NCBI RefSeq assembly: GCF_029714405.1
Contig: NZ_CP121650.1
Coordinates: 2,237,001-2,301,000, forward strand
Direction of reading: 5' to 3'
Length of the DNA stretch: 64,000 bases
DNA from: Bradyrhizobium sp. CB82
Lineage (GTDB): Bacteria > Pseudomonadota > Alphaproteobacteria > Rhizobiales > Xanthobacteraceae
The notes under the pieces were generated by a model. That model searched no databases. It was not told the origin of the DNA and worked only from the letters and a program-made list of their open reading frames with translations. The position numbers were made by a program, and so were the translations under genes. Shown here one piece after another: positions 33,797-42,323 of the stretch (positions are counted from its first letter, which is position 1; every line of letters starts with the position of its first letter).

Positions 33797-34846
33797 ATGA
33801 CCTCAGTCGCTCTCGCAGCAACCCTGTTCGGCCCTGAAGACCTGCGCATGATCGAGCATCCGCTCGAGAAACTCGCGCAAGGCATGGTGCGCATCCGTTT
33901 CGGCGCCGGCGGCATCTGCGGTTCGGACATGCACTACTTCCGCCACGCTCGCACCGGCGATTTCGTCGTGAAGTCGCCGCTGGTGCTGGGACATGAGATC
34001 TCGGGCGAGGTCGTGGAGATCGCCGGATCCGCGCCAAACCTGAAGATCGGTGACCGTGTTGCCGTCAATCCGTCGCGCTGGTGCGGCCATTGCGTCGCCT
34101 GCCGCGAAGGCCGGCCGAACCTCTGCGAAAACATCTTCTTCATGGGCTCGGCCTCGAAGACCCCGCACATGCAGGGCGGCTTTGCCAGCTATTTTGATGC
34201 GATCCCGGCACAGTGTGTGAAGATCCCAGATCACGTGTCATATCAGGCTGCAGCGCTGGCCGAGCCGCTCGCAGTCTGCCTCCACGCCGTCGCGCGCGCC
34301 GGTGACGTCAAGGGCAAACGCGGTATCATCTTCGGTGCCGGCCCGATCGGGCTCCTCACCATGCTCGCCGCGCGCCGCGCCGGCATGGCCGACGTTACGG
34401 TCGCCGACATCGCGCCTGCACCGCTCGCCTTCGCGACCCGGCTCGGCGCCTCCCACGTCGAGAACGTCTCGGGCGGCGAGGAAGGCCTGAAGGCGCAGGC
34501 AGCAGCGCGTCGCTATGACGTCGCCTTCGAGGTCTCCGGCACCGCCGCGGGCCTTGCCAGTGCCATCAGTCTCGTGCGTCGTGGCGGCACTATGGTGCAG
34601 ATCGGCAATCTGCCGGGCGGCCAGATTCCGACGCCGGCAAATGCCGTGATGGCCAAGGAGATCGACCTGCGCGGCTCGTTCCGCTTCGGCTTCGAATTCG
34701 CGACCGCGGTGGAACTGATCGCCAGTGGCAGCGTCGATGTGCTGTCGCTGGTCACCGCCGAGCGCCCCTTGTCGACTGCGCCGGACGCGCTCAGGCTGGC
34801 GCTCGACCGCTCGCAAAGCGTCAAGGTCGTGCTGACCGCGAGCTGA
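33797..34846 (+). CDS. idnD: zinc-dependent L-idonate 5-dehydrogenase-like enzyme
   Basis: A 349-residue medium-chain dehydrogenase. The catalytic zinc ligands are in GGICGSDMHYF and LGHEISGEV; the structural zinc cysteines are in WCGHCVACREGRPNLC. The NAD fold has GIIFGAGPIGLLTMLAARRA. GSDMHYF and the overall similarity to IdnD point to oxidation of L-idonate (or L-gulonate-like acids) to 5-ketogluconate. Lying 43 bp after the GntR gene and 15 bp before uxuA, it is part of the sugar-acid operon. Another polyol acid could be the substrate. Confidence 0.8.
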   Translation: MTSVALAATLFGPEDLRMIEHPLEKLAQGMVRIRFGAGGICGSDMHYFRHARTGDFVVKSPLVLGHEISGEVVEIAGSAPNLKIGDRVAVNPSRWCGHCVACREGRPNLCENIFFMGSASKTPHMQGGFASYFDAIPAQCVKIPDHVSYQAAALAEPLAVCLHAVARAGDVKGKRGIIFGAGPIGLLTMLAARRAGMADVTVADIAPAPLAFATRLGASHVENVSGGEEGLKAQAAARRYDVAFEVSGTAAGLASAISLVRRGGTMVQIGNLPGGQIPTPANAVMAKEIDLRGSFRFGFEFATAVELIASGSVDVLSLVTAERPLSTAPDALRLALDRSQSVKVVLTAS

Positions 34847-34861
34847 TCCGGGAGAAAAGTC

Positions 34862-36052
34862 ATGATGCTACAGGGATGGCGCTGGTACGGGCCCGACGAT
34901 CCCGTGTCGCTCGATGATGTCAGGCAGGCCGGCGCGACGGACATCGTCTCGGCGCTGCATCAGGTGCCGATCGGCGAGGCCTGGACGCGCAAGGGCGTCG
35001 AAGAGCGCAAGAACTTCATCGAGAAGGGCCAGCCCGGCCGCTCGCAACTGACGTGGTCGGTCGTGGAGTCGATTCCGATCCCCGACGACGTCAAGCGGCT
35101 CGGTGATAAGGCAACCGGCTCGATCGAGGCATGGATCGCGAGCCTGGAAGCGGTTGCTGCGGCCGGCATCAAGATCATCTGCTACAACTTCATGCCGGTA
35201 GTGGACTGGTGTCGCACCGATCTCGAATGGGAGTTGCCGAACGGCGCCCGCGCCATGCGCTTCGACGGGGATCGCTTTGCCGCGTTCGAGCTGCACATTC
35301 TGAAGCGGCCCGCCGCGCTGCAGGAGTACTCACCTGAGCAGCAAGCGCGCGCGAAGAAGCTCTTCGAAAAGATGAGCCAGGCCGACATCGATTATCTCGT
35401 CATGGCGATCGCGAGCGCCTTGCCTGGCTCGACCACCGAGTCGATGACTATTCCGCAATTCCGCGACCGGCTTGCGCAGTATCGCGACATCACGCCAAAG
35501 GTCCTGCGGCAGCATCTTGCTGAATTCCTCGCGCGCGTCGCGCCGGTGGCCGAACAACTTGGCGTGTCGTTGACGCTGCACCCGGACGATCCGCCGCGTC
35601 CGTTGTTCGGCCTGCCGCGCGTCGCCTCGACGGCCGACGACTATCAGGCGCTGTTCGACGCCGTACCGTCGAGGGCCAACGGCATCTGCCTGTGCACGGG
35701 CTCGCTCGGCGTGCGCGCCGACAACGACCTGCCGGCAATGGCGGAGCGCTTCGGCCCGCGCATCGCATTTGCGCATTTGCGTGCGACCAAGCGCGAGGCC
35801 GACGGTCTGTCCTTCTACGAGTCCGATCATCTCGACGGCGATGTCGATATGATCGCCGTGCTGAAGGCGTTGCTCAAGGAGAACGCGCGGCGCGCACCGG
35901 ACAAGCAGATCGTCTTCCGCCCCGACCACGGCCATCGTATGCTAGATGATCTTGCCGCGACCAAGCGCACCAATCCCGGCTACACCGCAATCGGCCGCCT
36001 GCGCGGCCTTGCCGAGCTGCGCGGCGCGATCCGCGCGATCACTCATCAGTAG
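34862..36052 (+). CDS. uxuA: mannonate dehydratase
   Basis: A 396-residue TIM-barrel enzyme converting D-mannonate to 2-keto-3-deoxy-D-gluconate. Diagnostic UxuA features are the start MLQGWRWYGPDDPVSL, the stretch IICYNFMPVVDWCRTDL, SLTLHPDDPPRPLFGLPR, the metal-site cysteine in GICLCTGSLG and the terminal FRPDHGHRM. It acts in the cytoplasm after fructuronate reductase. The last seven bases overlap the convergent LysR gene. KDG kinase and aldolase are not in this window. Confidence 0.95.
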   Translation: MMLQGWRWYGPDDPVSLDDVRQAGATDIVSALHQVPIGEAWTRKGVEERKNFIEKGQPGRSQLTWSVVESIPIPDDVKRLGDKATGSIEAWIASLEAVAAAGIKIICYNFMPVVDWCRTDLEWELPNGARAMRFDGDRFAAFELHILKRPAALQEYSPEQQARAKKLFEKMSQADIDYLVMAIASALPGSTTESMTIPQFRDRLAQYRDITPKVLRQHLAEFLARVAPVAEQLGVSLTLHPDDPPRPLFGLPRVASTADDYQALFDAVPSRANGICLCTGSLGVRADNDLPAMAERFGPRIAFAHLRATKREADGLSFYESDHLDGDVDMIAVLKALLKENARRAPDKQIVFRPDHGHRMLDDLAATKRTNPGYTAIGRLRGLAELRGAIRAITHQ

Positions 36053-36984
36053 CAGGCGGTCATCAGAGCGAGTTTCGGATAGAGCCGGTCGATCGCCGCG
36101 ATCTCGTCGCGCATCTGCGCGATGATCCAGTCGCGGATCTCTCCCGAAATCGGCCGCATCGGCCGGTTGCGCGGCGGCAAAAATTCGCAGATGCGGCGCG
36201 TGGTGGTGAGCGCGTCGGACGCCGGCACCAGCGCGCCCGTGAGCAGCCAGTGTGAGGCGACCGTCAGCCAGCCGAGCGCGATGCCCTGGCCGAGCAGGGC
36301 GGCCTGCACCACGACAGCATAGTCGCTGAAGCTCAGCGCCTTCGACGGGCCGCGGCGCCTGGTCAGGAAGCTCGGATAATCCGCTGCCCAGTCGCCCGGC
36401 GTCTCGGCGAGCCGGATGACGGTGTTGCCCGCCGCGGGCTCCGCCTCGCTCATGTAAGTGGGGCTGCATACCGGCAGCATGACCTCCTTCATCACCAGCG
36501 TGCCGCCGGAGTAAGGCTCCTCGCGGTCGCGAAAGCGCATGCCGAGGTCAACGTTCTCGACCGGCCCGCGCAGCGCCCCCGAGATCAGCTGGAAGCGAAG
36601 ATCGACTTGAGGGAAGTGCCGTTGCAGTTTGTCGATGCGCGGCATCAGCCAATGCGTGGTGAAGGCGGAAGAGACGGAAAGCGTGACCGTCTCGGTGCCC
36701 TTGCGCCGCCGTTCGATCTCGATCAGTCCGGTCTCGATGCTGCGAAAGCCTTCGAGCACGCGGCGATACAAGAGTTCGCCCTCTTCGGTGAGGACTGCGC
36801 GCCCCGCCTTGCGGTCGAACAGGCGGACGCCGAGATGCTCCTCGAACTGGCCGAGCATCCGGCTCACCGCAGGCTGCGTGACGTTCAACTCCGCCGCCGC
36901 GCCCGTGAAGCTGCCGTTGCGCGCCGCTGCGTCGAAGACGAACAGGGCGTTGGAAGAGGGCAGCATCCGGCGGAGCTCGGGCAT
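36046..36984 (-). CDS. LysR-family transcriptional regulator
   Basis: A 312-residue LTTR. The HTH covers LFVFDAAARNGSFTGAAAEL then NVTQPAVSRMLGQFEEHLGV, followed by a periplasmic-binding-protein-like effector domain. Its N-terminus is of the GcvA type. ATG 36984 lies inside a LysR-type palindrome; the in-frame ATG at 36966, just before LPSSNALFVFDAAARNG, is a good alternative start and would leave the palindrome in the promoter. It is divergent from the polyamine-type transport operon 163 bp away and probably controls it. Confidence 0.88.
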   Translation of the reverse strand: MPELRRMLPSSNALFVFDAAARNGSFTGAAAELNVTQPAVSRMLGQFEEHLGVRLFDRKAGRAVLTEEGELLYRRVLEGFRSIETGLIEIERRRKGTETVTLSVSSAFTTHWLMPRIDKLQRHFPQVDLRFQLISGALRGPVENVDLGMRFRDREEPYSGGTLVMKEVMLPVCSPTYMSEAEPAAGNTVIRLAETPGDWAADYPSFLTRRRGPSKALSFSDYAVVVQAALLGQGIALGWLTVASHWLLTGALVPASDALTTTRRICEFLPPRNRPMRPISGEIRDWIIAQMRDEIAAIDRLYPKLALMTACY

Positions 36985-36999
36985 AACATGATGTTATGC
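36981..36999. promoter_or_regulatory. LysR-type operator palindrome (T-N11-A)
   Basis: GCATAACAT-G-ATGTTATGC is a perfect 9+1+9 inverted repeat containing TAACATGATGTTA, the T-N11-A form of LysR boxes. It straddles the upstream ATG of the LysR gene and faces the divergent transport operon, so it is a candidate for autoregulation and for control of that operon. Confidence 0.65.
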
Positions 37000-37147
37000 G
37001 GCCGGTGAGAATTTGGCAATTGCCGAGTTTTGCCAACTCTGGTGTCATCGGCATGACAGGCCAAGGATAAGGCTTGGGAGAGAAGATTGCGCGCTGACCG
37101 CGCTGCAATCGCAAGCTGATCCTGAGGTCTGTCTATAAAGCAGGCTT

Positions 37148-38275
37148 ATGCCGTGCAGCCAGGCGCGCCGCGTGGGGCGTGACGAGGGTCGATCGTTGGA
37201 CAAACGAGCGGAAAGCGTCGAGATCAGGTCCGCAAGCAAGGCTTACGGTGCGGTTCGCGCCCTCGATGACGTGTCCCTCAATGTCGGCGCTGGCGAGTTC
37301 GTCTCGCTGCTCGGCCCGTCCGGCTCCGGCAAGACCACGCTGCTTGGAATCCTCGGCGGTTTCATCTTGCCCTCAAGCGGCTCGATCCATTTCGGCGGCC
37401 GCGACGTCACCTACACGCCGCCGCACAAGCGTGACATCGGCGTGGTCTTTCAGAACTACGCGTTGTTTCCGCATATGAGCGTTGGCGAGAACGTCGCCTT
37501 TCCCTTGCGCGCCCGGCGCCTGCCGAAGGCGAAATGGCCCGACAAGGTGCGCGCCGCGCTCGCCATGGTTGGGCTCACTGGTTACGAGCATCGCGGCATC
37601 GCGCAGCTCTCCGGCGGCCAGCGCCAGCGCGTGGCACTGGCGCGCGCCATGATCTTCGAGCCGCGCCTGATCCTGATGGACGAGCCGCTCTCCGCGCTCG
37701 ACAAGCAGCTCCGCGAGTCCATGCAGATCGAGCTGCGGACGCTGCACAAGCGCATCGGCGCCACGATCATCTACGTTACCCATGACCAGCGCGAAGCGCT
37801 GACCATGAGCGATCGCGTCGCCGTGATGAAGGACGGCAAACTGATCCAGATCGACGAGCCCGCACGCCTGCACGATCACCCCGCGGATTCCTTCGTCGCA
37901 AGTTTTATCGGCGAAGCCACACTCTTGCCCGTCCGCCGTGTCGATTCCTGTAGCGTCGCGCTCGGCGATTCCGTGTTGCGCAGCGCGCGGGCCATTCCCG
38001 CCGGCGACGCGCTGATGCTGGCCGTGCACAGCGAAAAGCTCCTGATCCACGACGGTGCGGGTGATGGGGCCTGCAACCGGCTGACCGGTACCGTCACCGA
38101 CATCGTCTACCAGGGCGAAAGCCTGCGCATCTTCCTCAGCCTCGCCGACGGCTCGGCGCTCAGCCTGCGCCAGCCGACCTATCACGAGGCCTATCGTCGC
38201 ATTCCGCCGGTCGGCGGCAATCTCACCGTCACCCTTCACCCCGCGGACACCATCGTCGTGCCGAGGGTGGACTAG
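37148..38275 (+). CDS. polyamine-type ABC transporter ATP-binding protein (PotA-like), second system
   Basis: A 375-residue ATPase: Walker A LLGPSGSGKTTL, signature LSGGQRQRVALARAM, Walker B LILMDEPL, H-loop IYVTHDQREAL, then a C-terminal TOBE-like region. It heads an operon with a HAD hydrolase, a flavin oxidase, a binding protein and two permeases. The N-terminal 17 residues (MPCSQARRVGRDEGRS) are atypical; a TTG at 37196 with GAGGG upstream may be the true start. Confidence 0.85.
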   Translation: MPCSQARRVGRDEGRSLDKRAESVEIRSASKAYGAVRALDDVSLNVGAGEFVSLLGPSGSGKTTLLGILGGFILPSSGSIHFGGRDVTYTPPHKRDIGVVFQNYALFPHMSVGENVAFPLRARRLPKAKWPDKVRAALAMVGLTGYEHRGIAQLSGGQRQRVALARAMIFEPRLILMDEPLSALDKQLRESMQIELRTLHKRIGATIIYVTHDQREALTMSDRVAVMKDGKLIQIDEPARLHDHPADSFVASFIGEATLLPVRRVDSCSVALGDSVLRSARAIPAGDALMLAVHSEKLLIHDGAGDGACNRLTGTVTDIVYQGESLRIFLSLADGSALSLRQPTYHEAYRRIPPVGGNLTVTLHPADTIVVPRVD

Positions 38276-38310
38276 CTCCCACCTTGTTCCAACCAAAGAG
38301 AAGAAGCCCA

Positions 38311-39024
38311 ATGTCGTCCCAAGCCCCGTTCAGCAATTTCAAGGTCCTCACCTTCGACGTCGTCGGCACCTTGATCGATTTCGAGACCGGCGTGCTCGCC
38401 GCGGTGCGCAGGATCTCGGGCAAGACGCCGGCCGAGCTCAGCGACGACAAGATCTTCGCCTCCTACAAGCGCGGCCGCGATGCGCATCCCGAACGCTCGA
38501 GCGAGGTGATGTTCCACGTCTATCGCCATCTCGCCAGGGAGTTGGGGCTGCCGGCCGACGATGCGTCCTGCGATGTGTTCCAGCTCGCCGTGCTGCGCTG
38601 GGCACCATTCGCGGATTCGGTCGAAGCGTTGAAGCGCCTGCGCACGAAATTCCGCCTGGTTGCGATGACCAATGCCGACCGCGTCGCACTCTCTTGTTAT
38701 GCGCACGCGCTCGGCAATCCCTTCGACGACACTGTCTGCGCCGATGACACCGGCGTTGCAAAGCCTAATCCGGAATTCTTCGCCTACAACAAGGGCCGCC
38801 AGTCGGCGTTCGGCTACAAGCAGTCGGACATCCTGCACGTCGCGCAGAGCCAGTACCACGACATCGGGATCGCGCGGAAACTCGGCTACCAGGTGTGCTG
38901 GATCGAGCGTCGCCAGGGTCTCGCCGGTTTCGGCGGAACGCCTGAGGTGCCGACCCTGACCAAGCCCGACTTCCATTTCCCAACCATGAAGGCCTTCGCC
39001 GACGCGGCCGTCGGCGCTGCGTGA
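38311..39024 (+). CDS. HAD-family hydrolase, type II haloacid dehalogenase-like
   Basis: A 237-residue HAD protein with nucleophile Asp in LTFDVVGTLIDFETG, motif II Thr/Asn in VAMTNADR, the lysine of motif III in GVAKPNPEFF and motif IV around VAQSQYHDIGIARKLG. This matches the type II (L-2-haloacid dehalogenase-like) branch, many of whose members are phosphatases or have unknown activity. It lies 35 bp after the ATPase gene and overlaps the flavin oxidase start, so it is tied to transport and oxidation of the same compound. ATG 38311 is preferred over 38284. Confidence 0.8.
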   Translation: MSSQAPFSNFKVLTFDVVGTLIDFETGVLAAVRRISGKTPAELSDDKIFASYKRGRDAHPERSSEVMFHVYRHLARELGLPADDASCDVFQLAVLRWAPFADSVEALKRLRTKFRLVAMTNADRVALSCYAHALGNPFDDTVCADDTGVAKPNPEFFAYNKGRQSAFGYKQSDILHVAQSQYHDIGIARKLGYQVCWIERRQGLAGFGGTPEVPTLTKPDFHFPTMKAFADAAVGAA

Positions 39025-40346
39025 GCACGAGCGGACGCATGACAGGGAATTGGACCGCGCCGCCATCCGCCAACTCGCTATGGGCGAGCACGGCGGAGCC
39101 TTCTCGCGCGTTTCCGGTCCTGTCGGGCGAACATCAGGCGGATGTGGTGATCATCGGCGCAGGCTACACCGGCCTGTCCGCGGCGCACCACATCGCCAAG
39201 AGCGGGCTGTCGCCGATCGTGCTGGAGGCGAGCCGCCCCGGCTGGGGCGCGAGCGGCCGCAATGGCGGCGTGATCACCGCAAAGTTCCGCCTGTCCTTCC
39301 GCGAGATCGACGCCGCGCATGGCCGCGCCGTGGCCAAGCGCATGTACGAGATCGCGCATGAATCCACCGACATCGTCGAGGAACTGGTCTCCGAATTCGG
39401 CATTACCAGCGCGGCGTTGACGCGGACCGGCCAGGTCAAGGCTGCGCATAACGAGACGACGCTGAAGGTTGCGATCGACGAAGCCGGCTGGATGAAGCGC
39501 GAGATGGGCGATGCCGAGGTCCGCATTCTCGATGCCAAGGGCGTGCGCGAGGAAACCGGCTCGGACGTCTTCGTCGGCGGCGTGCTCAATCCCGGCTCGG
39601 GCGGCATCCATCCGCTCAACTATGTGCGCGGCCTCGCAGATGGCGTAGCGCGCCGCGGCGTCGCCGTCTTCCAGGAGACGCCGGTGTTGAAGCTCCGGCG
39701 CGAGCAAGGCGACATCATCGCGGAGACGCCGCAAGGTGCGGTGCGCGCGAAGCAGGCGATCATCGCCACCAACAGCTATTCCGACCTGACGGATGCGACG
39801 CGGCACATGCAGCACACGCTGATCCCGTTCCGCAGCGCCATCATCGCGACCGACCAGCTGCCGCGCAATCTCGCTGGCTCCCTGATGCCGACGGGGCGCA
39901 CCTACACCGAGACCAAGCGCATGATGCGCTGGTTCCGCATGGTCGATAACCGCGTGATCTTTGGCGGCCGCGGCGCCTTCGGCAAGCAGGATTCGGAATC
40001 CGCCTTCGAGGCTCTTCGCAAGGCGATGGTCGGTATCTTCCCTGATCTTGCGGACGTGCCGCTCGCGTTCAAATGGTCGGGCCTCGTCGGCATGACGCTG
40101 GACTCGGTGCCGCATATCGGCCGGCTGGATGACCGCACGCTGTTCTCGATGGGCTACAACGGCGCGGGTGTGGCGATGGCGAGCCTGCTGGGCCGCTATC
40201 TCGCTGCCTTCGTTCGCGGCGAAAAGCCCGATGTCGGGCTGCTCGATGCGAGCCGCCTCAAGGTCATTCCGTTCTATTCGTTCCGCGAGCCCGCCGTGCG
40301 CATGGTCGCCGGCTGGTATCAGTTTCTGGACGCGATCGGGCAGTGA
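39021..40346 (+). CDS. FAD-dependent oxidoreductase, gamma-glutamylputrescine oxidase-like (PuuB)
   Basis: A 441-residue DAO-family flavoprotein. The FAD motif is VVIIGAGYTGLSAAHHIA, with ASRPGWGASGRNGGVITAKF next and MGYNGAGVAMASLLGRYLA near the end, as in PuuB/OrdL oxidases. Those enzymes oxidise a primary amine or gamma-glutamylated polyamine to an aldehyde with H2O2 production. Placement inside a PotABCD-like operon supports an amine substrate, but no gamma-glutamylputrescine synthetase is nearby. The GTG start overlaps the HAD stop by four bases. Confidence 0.82.
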   Translation: MSTSGRMTGNWTAPPSANSLWASTAEPSRAFPVLSGEHQADVVIIGAGYTGLSAAHHIAKSGLSPIVLEASRPGWGASGRNGGVITAKFRLSFREIDAAHGRAVAKRMYEIAHESTDIVEELVSEFGITSAALTRTGQVKAAHNETTLKVAIDEAGWMKREMGDAEVRILDAKGVREETGSDVFVGGVLNPGSGGIHPLNYVRGLADGVARRGVAVFQETPVLKLRREQGDIIAETPQGAVRAKQAIIATNSYSDLTDATRHMQHTLIPFRSAIIATDQLPRNLAGSLMPTGRTYTETKRMMRWFRMVDNRVIFGGRGAFGKQDSESAFEALRKAMVGIFPDLADVPLAFKWSGLVGMTLDSVPHIGRLDDRTLFSMGYNGAGVAMASLLGRYLAAFVRGEKPDVGLLDASRLKVIPFYSFREPAVRMVAGWYQFLDAIGQ

Positions 40347-40375
40347 GTTTCTTTTTGGCGACAGAGGAGGCGAGG

Positions 40376-41437
40376 ATGACGACGAAACTGGGCTTCAGGT
40401 TTGGATATGCCCTCTTGGGCGCATCGCTCGGCGCGTTCGGGTTGGCTTGCACCGCCGCCGTCGCCGCCGAGCAGATCACCTTCGTCTCGCAAGGCGGCGC
40501 CTATCAGCAGGCGCAGACGGTGGCGATCCTCGATCCCTCCGCCAAGAAGCTCGGCATCACCATCAACCAGGACTCCATCCCCGACGCCTGGCCCGCGATC
40601 AAGACGCAGGTCGGCAGCGGCAAGCCGATCTGGGACGTGGTGGACACGCCGACCGGCTATTGCCTGCGCGGCGGCGAACAGGGGCTGATCGAGAAGCTCG
40701 ACTTCTCCAAGATCCCGAATGCCGCGGCGATGCCCGAGGCGTACCGCAATCCCTATTCGGTGTCGTACGAGTTCTATTCCAGCGTGCTCGCCTTCAGCCA
40801 GAAGACGTACCCGAAGGATGCACCCAATAGCTGGGCCGACTTCTGGGACGTGAAGAAATTCCCCGGCCGCCGCGCGCTGCGCAACCACCCCATCGCGACG
40901 CTGGAAGCCGCGCTTATGGCCGACGGCGTCGCGCCCGACAAGCTCTATCCGCTCGATGTCGATCGCGCCTTCAAGAAGCTGGAAGAGATCAAGCCCAGCA
41001 TCACGGTGTGGTGGACGTCAGGCGCGCAGTCGGCGCAACTCCTCAACGACGGCGAGGTCGACATGGAGATGGCTTGGAACGGCCGCGTCAGCGCGGTGGC
41101 GAAGGAGGGCGCCAAGGTCGCCTTCACCTACAACCAGGGCATTCTGCAGAGCACCTCGCTCTGCATCCTCAAGGGCGCGCCGAACCTCGAGACGGCGGTC
41201 AAGTTCCTCAACGAGGCCGTCGACCCCGTGCATCAGGCCAATTTGCCGCTGAACATCGACTACGGCCCGGGCAACCCGAAAGCCTTCGACACCGGTGTGA
41301 TCAAGCCGGAACGCGCCGCGCAATTGCCGAGCGAGCCCGCGAATGCGGCCAAGCAGGCGCTAATGTCCTATGCCTGGTGGTCCTCGCCGGCAGGCGAAGC
41401 GGCCGAGAAGCGCTGGGCCGCCTTCATGCAGAAGTGA
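40376..41437 (+). CDS. periplasmic solute-binding protein (PotD-like), second system
   Basis: A 353-residue binding protein with a Sec signal peptide ending AAVAAEQ and the family start ITFVSQGGAYQQAQTVAILD. Conserved parts include PIWDVVDTPTGYCL, SWADFWDVKKFPGRRALRNH and VDMEMAWNGRVSA. It should deliver an amine or similar solute to the permeases encoded next. AGGAGG precedes the ATG at 40376; an earlier in-frame start at 40343 overlaps the oxidase gene. Confidence 0.88.
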   Translation: MTTKLGFRFGYALLGASLGAFGLACTAAVAAEQITFVSQGGAYQQAQTVAILDPSAKKLGITINQDSIPDAWPAIKTQVGSGKPIWDVVDTPTGYCLRGGEQGLIEKLDFSKIPNAAAMPEAYRNPYSVSYEFYSSVLAFSQKTYPKDAPNSWADFWDVKKFPGRRALRNHPIATLEAALMADGVAPDKLYPLDVDRAFKKLEEIKPSITVWWTSGAQSAQLLNDGEVDMEMAWNGRVSAVAKEGAKVAFTYNQGILQSTSLCILKGAPNLETAVKFLNEAVDPVHQANLPLNIDYGPGNPKAFDTGVIKPERAAQLPSEPANAAKQALMSYAWWSSPAGEAAEKRWAAFMQK

Positions 41438-41453
41438 GCGAAGCGAGGCAGCG

Positions 41454-42323
41454 TTGACGACGTCAAAACCAGATCCGTCGCAAAGACATCAGCGCCGTGA
41501 GGACGGCCTGATGCTGGCCCTGGTGTCGCCGGCGCTGCTCGTCATCCTCCTGCTGATCGTGCTGCCGGTCGGCTGGCTCGCCTGGCAGTCGATCTATCAC
41601 GACGGCTTCACGCTCGAGCATTATCGCCGCATCCTCAGCGAAGACATCTACTGGCGCAGCTTCGCGCTGACCTTCGAAATCAGCCTTCTGGTGACGGTGC
41701 TCGCGCTCGTGCTCGGCTATCCCGTGGCCTATGCCGCGAACGCCGTGCCGAAGGCGTGGAGTTTCGTCATCCTGGCGCTGGTCGTGCTGCCGTTCTGGAC
41801 CAGCGTGCTGGTGCGCGCCTATGCCTGGCTCGCGCTGCTTCAGCGCACCGGCGTGATCAACCAGTTCCTGCGCTATATCGATGTGATCGGCGAGCCGCTT
41901 GCGCTCGTCCACAACACTTTTGGCACGGTGGTCGCAACCGTGCACATCCTCTTGCCCTTCATGGTGCTGCCGCTCTACGCCACCATGCAGAAGATCCCGA
42001 ACGACCTGATGCAGGCGGGCGCCAGCCTGGGTGCGGGCCCCGCGCTCACCTTCTTCCGTGTCTTCCTGCCGCTGTCGCTGCCTGGCGTGCTCGCCGGCTC
42101 GACGATGGTGTTCGTGCTCTGTCTCGGCTTCTACATCACGCCGGAGCTGCTCGGCGGCGGGCGCACGGTGATGGTGTCGATGCTGGTGAGCCGCAATGTC
42201 GAGCTCTACAACCAGTTCGGCGCGGCGAGCGCGGTCGCCGTTGTCCTTCTGCTCAGCGTCCTCCTGATCTTCTTCGTCGTCAGCCGCTTCATCTCGCTCG
42301 ATCGCGTCTTGGGACAGAAATGA
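41454..42323 (+). CDS. polyamine-type ABC transporter permease (PotB-like), second system
   Basis: A 289-residue permease with TM1 MLALVSPALLVILLLIVLPV and five more helices; the EAA loop is QAGASLGAGPALTFFRVFLP. It lacks the long insertion seen in the permease at 19381-20643. The start is assigned to TTG 41454 behind GAGGCAG; an ATG at 41511 just before TM1 is the alternative. It overlaps the next permease by four bases. Confidence 0.82.
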   Translation: MTTSKPDPSQRHQRREDGLMLALVSPALLVILLLIVLPVGWLAWQSIYHDGFTLEHYRRILSEDIYWRSFALTFEISLLVTVLALVLGYPVAYAANAVPKAWSFVILALVVLPFWTSVLVRAYAWLALLQRTGVINQFLRYIDVIGEPLALVHNTFGTVVATVHILLPFMVLPLYATMQKIPNDLMQAGASLGAGPALTFFRVFLPLSLPGVLAGSTMVFVLCLGFYITPELLGGGRTVMVSMLVSRNVELYNQFGAASAVAVVLLLSVLLIFFVVSRFISLDRVLGQK

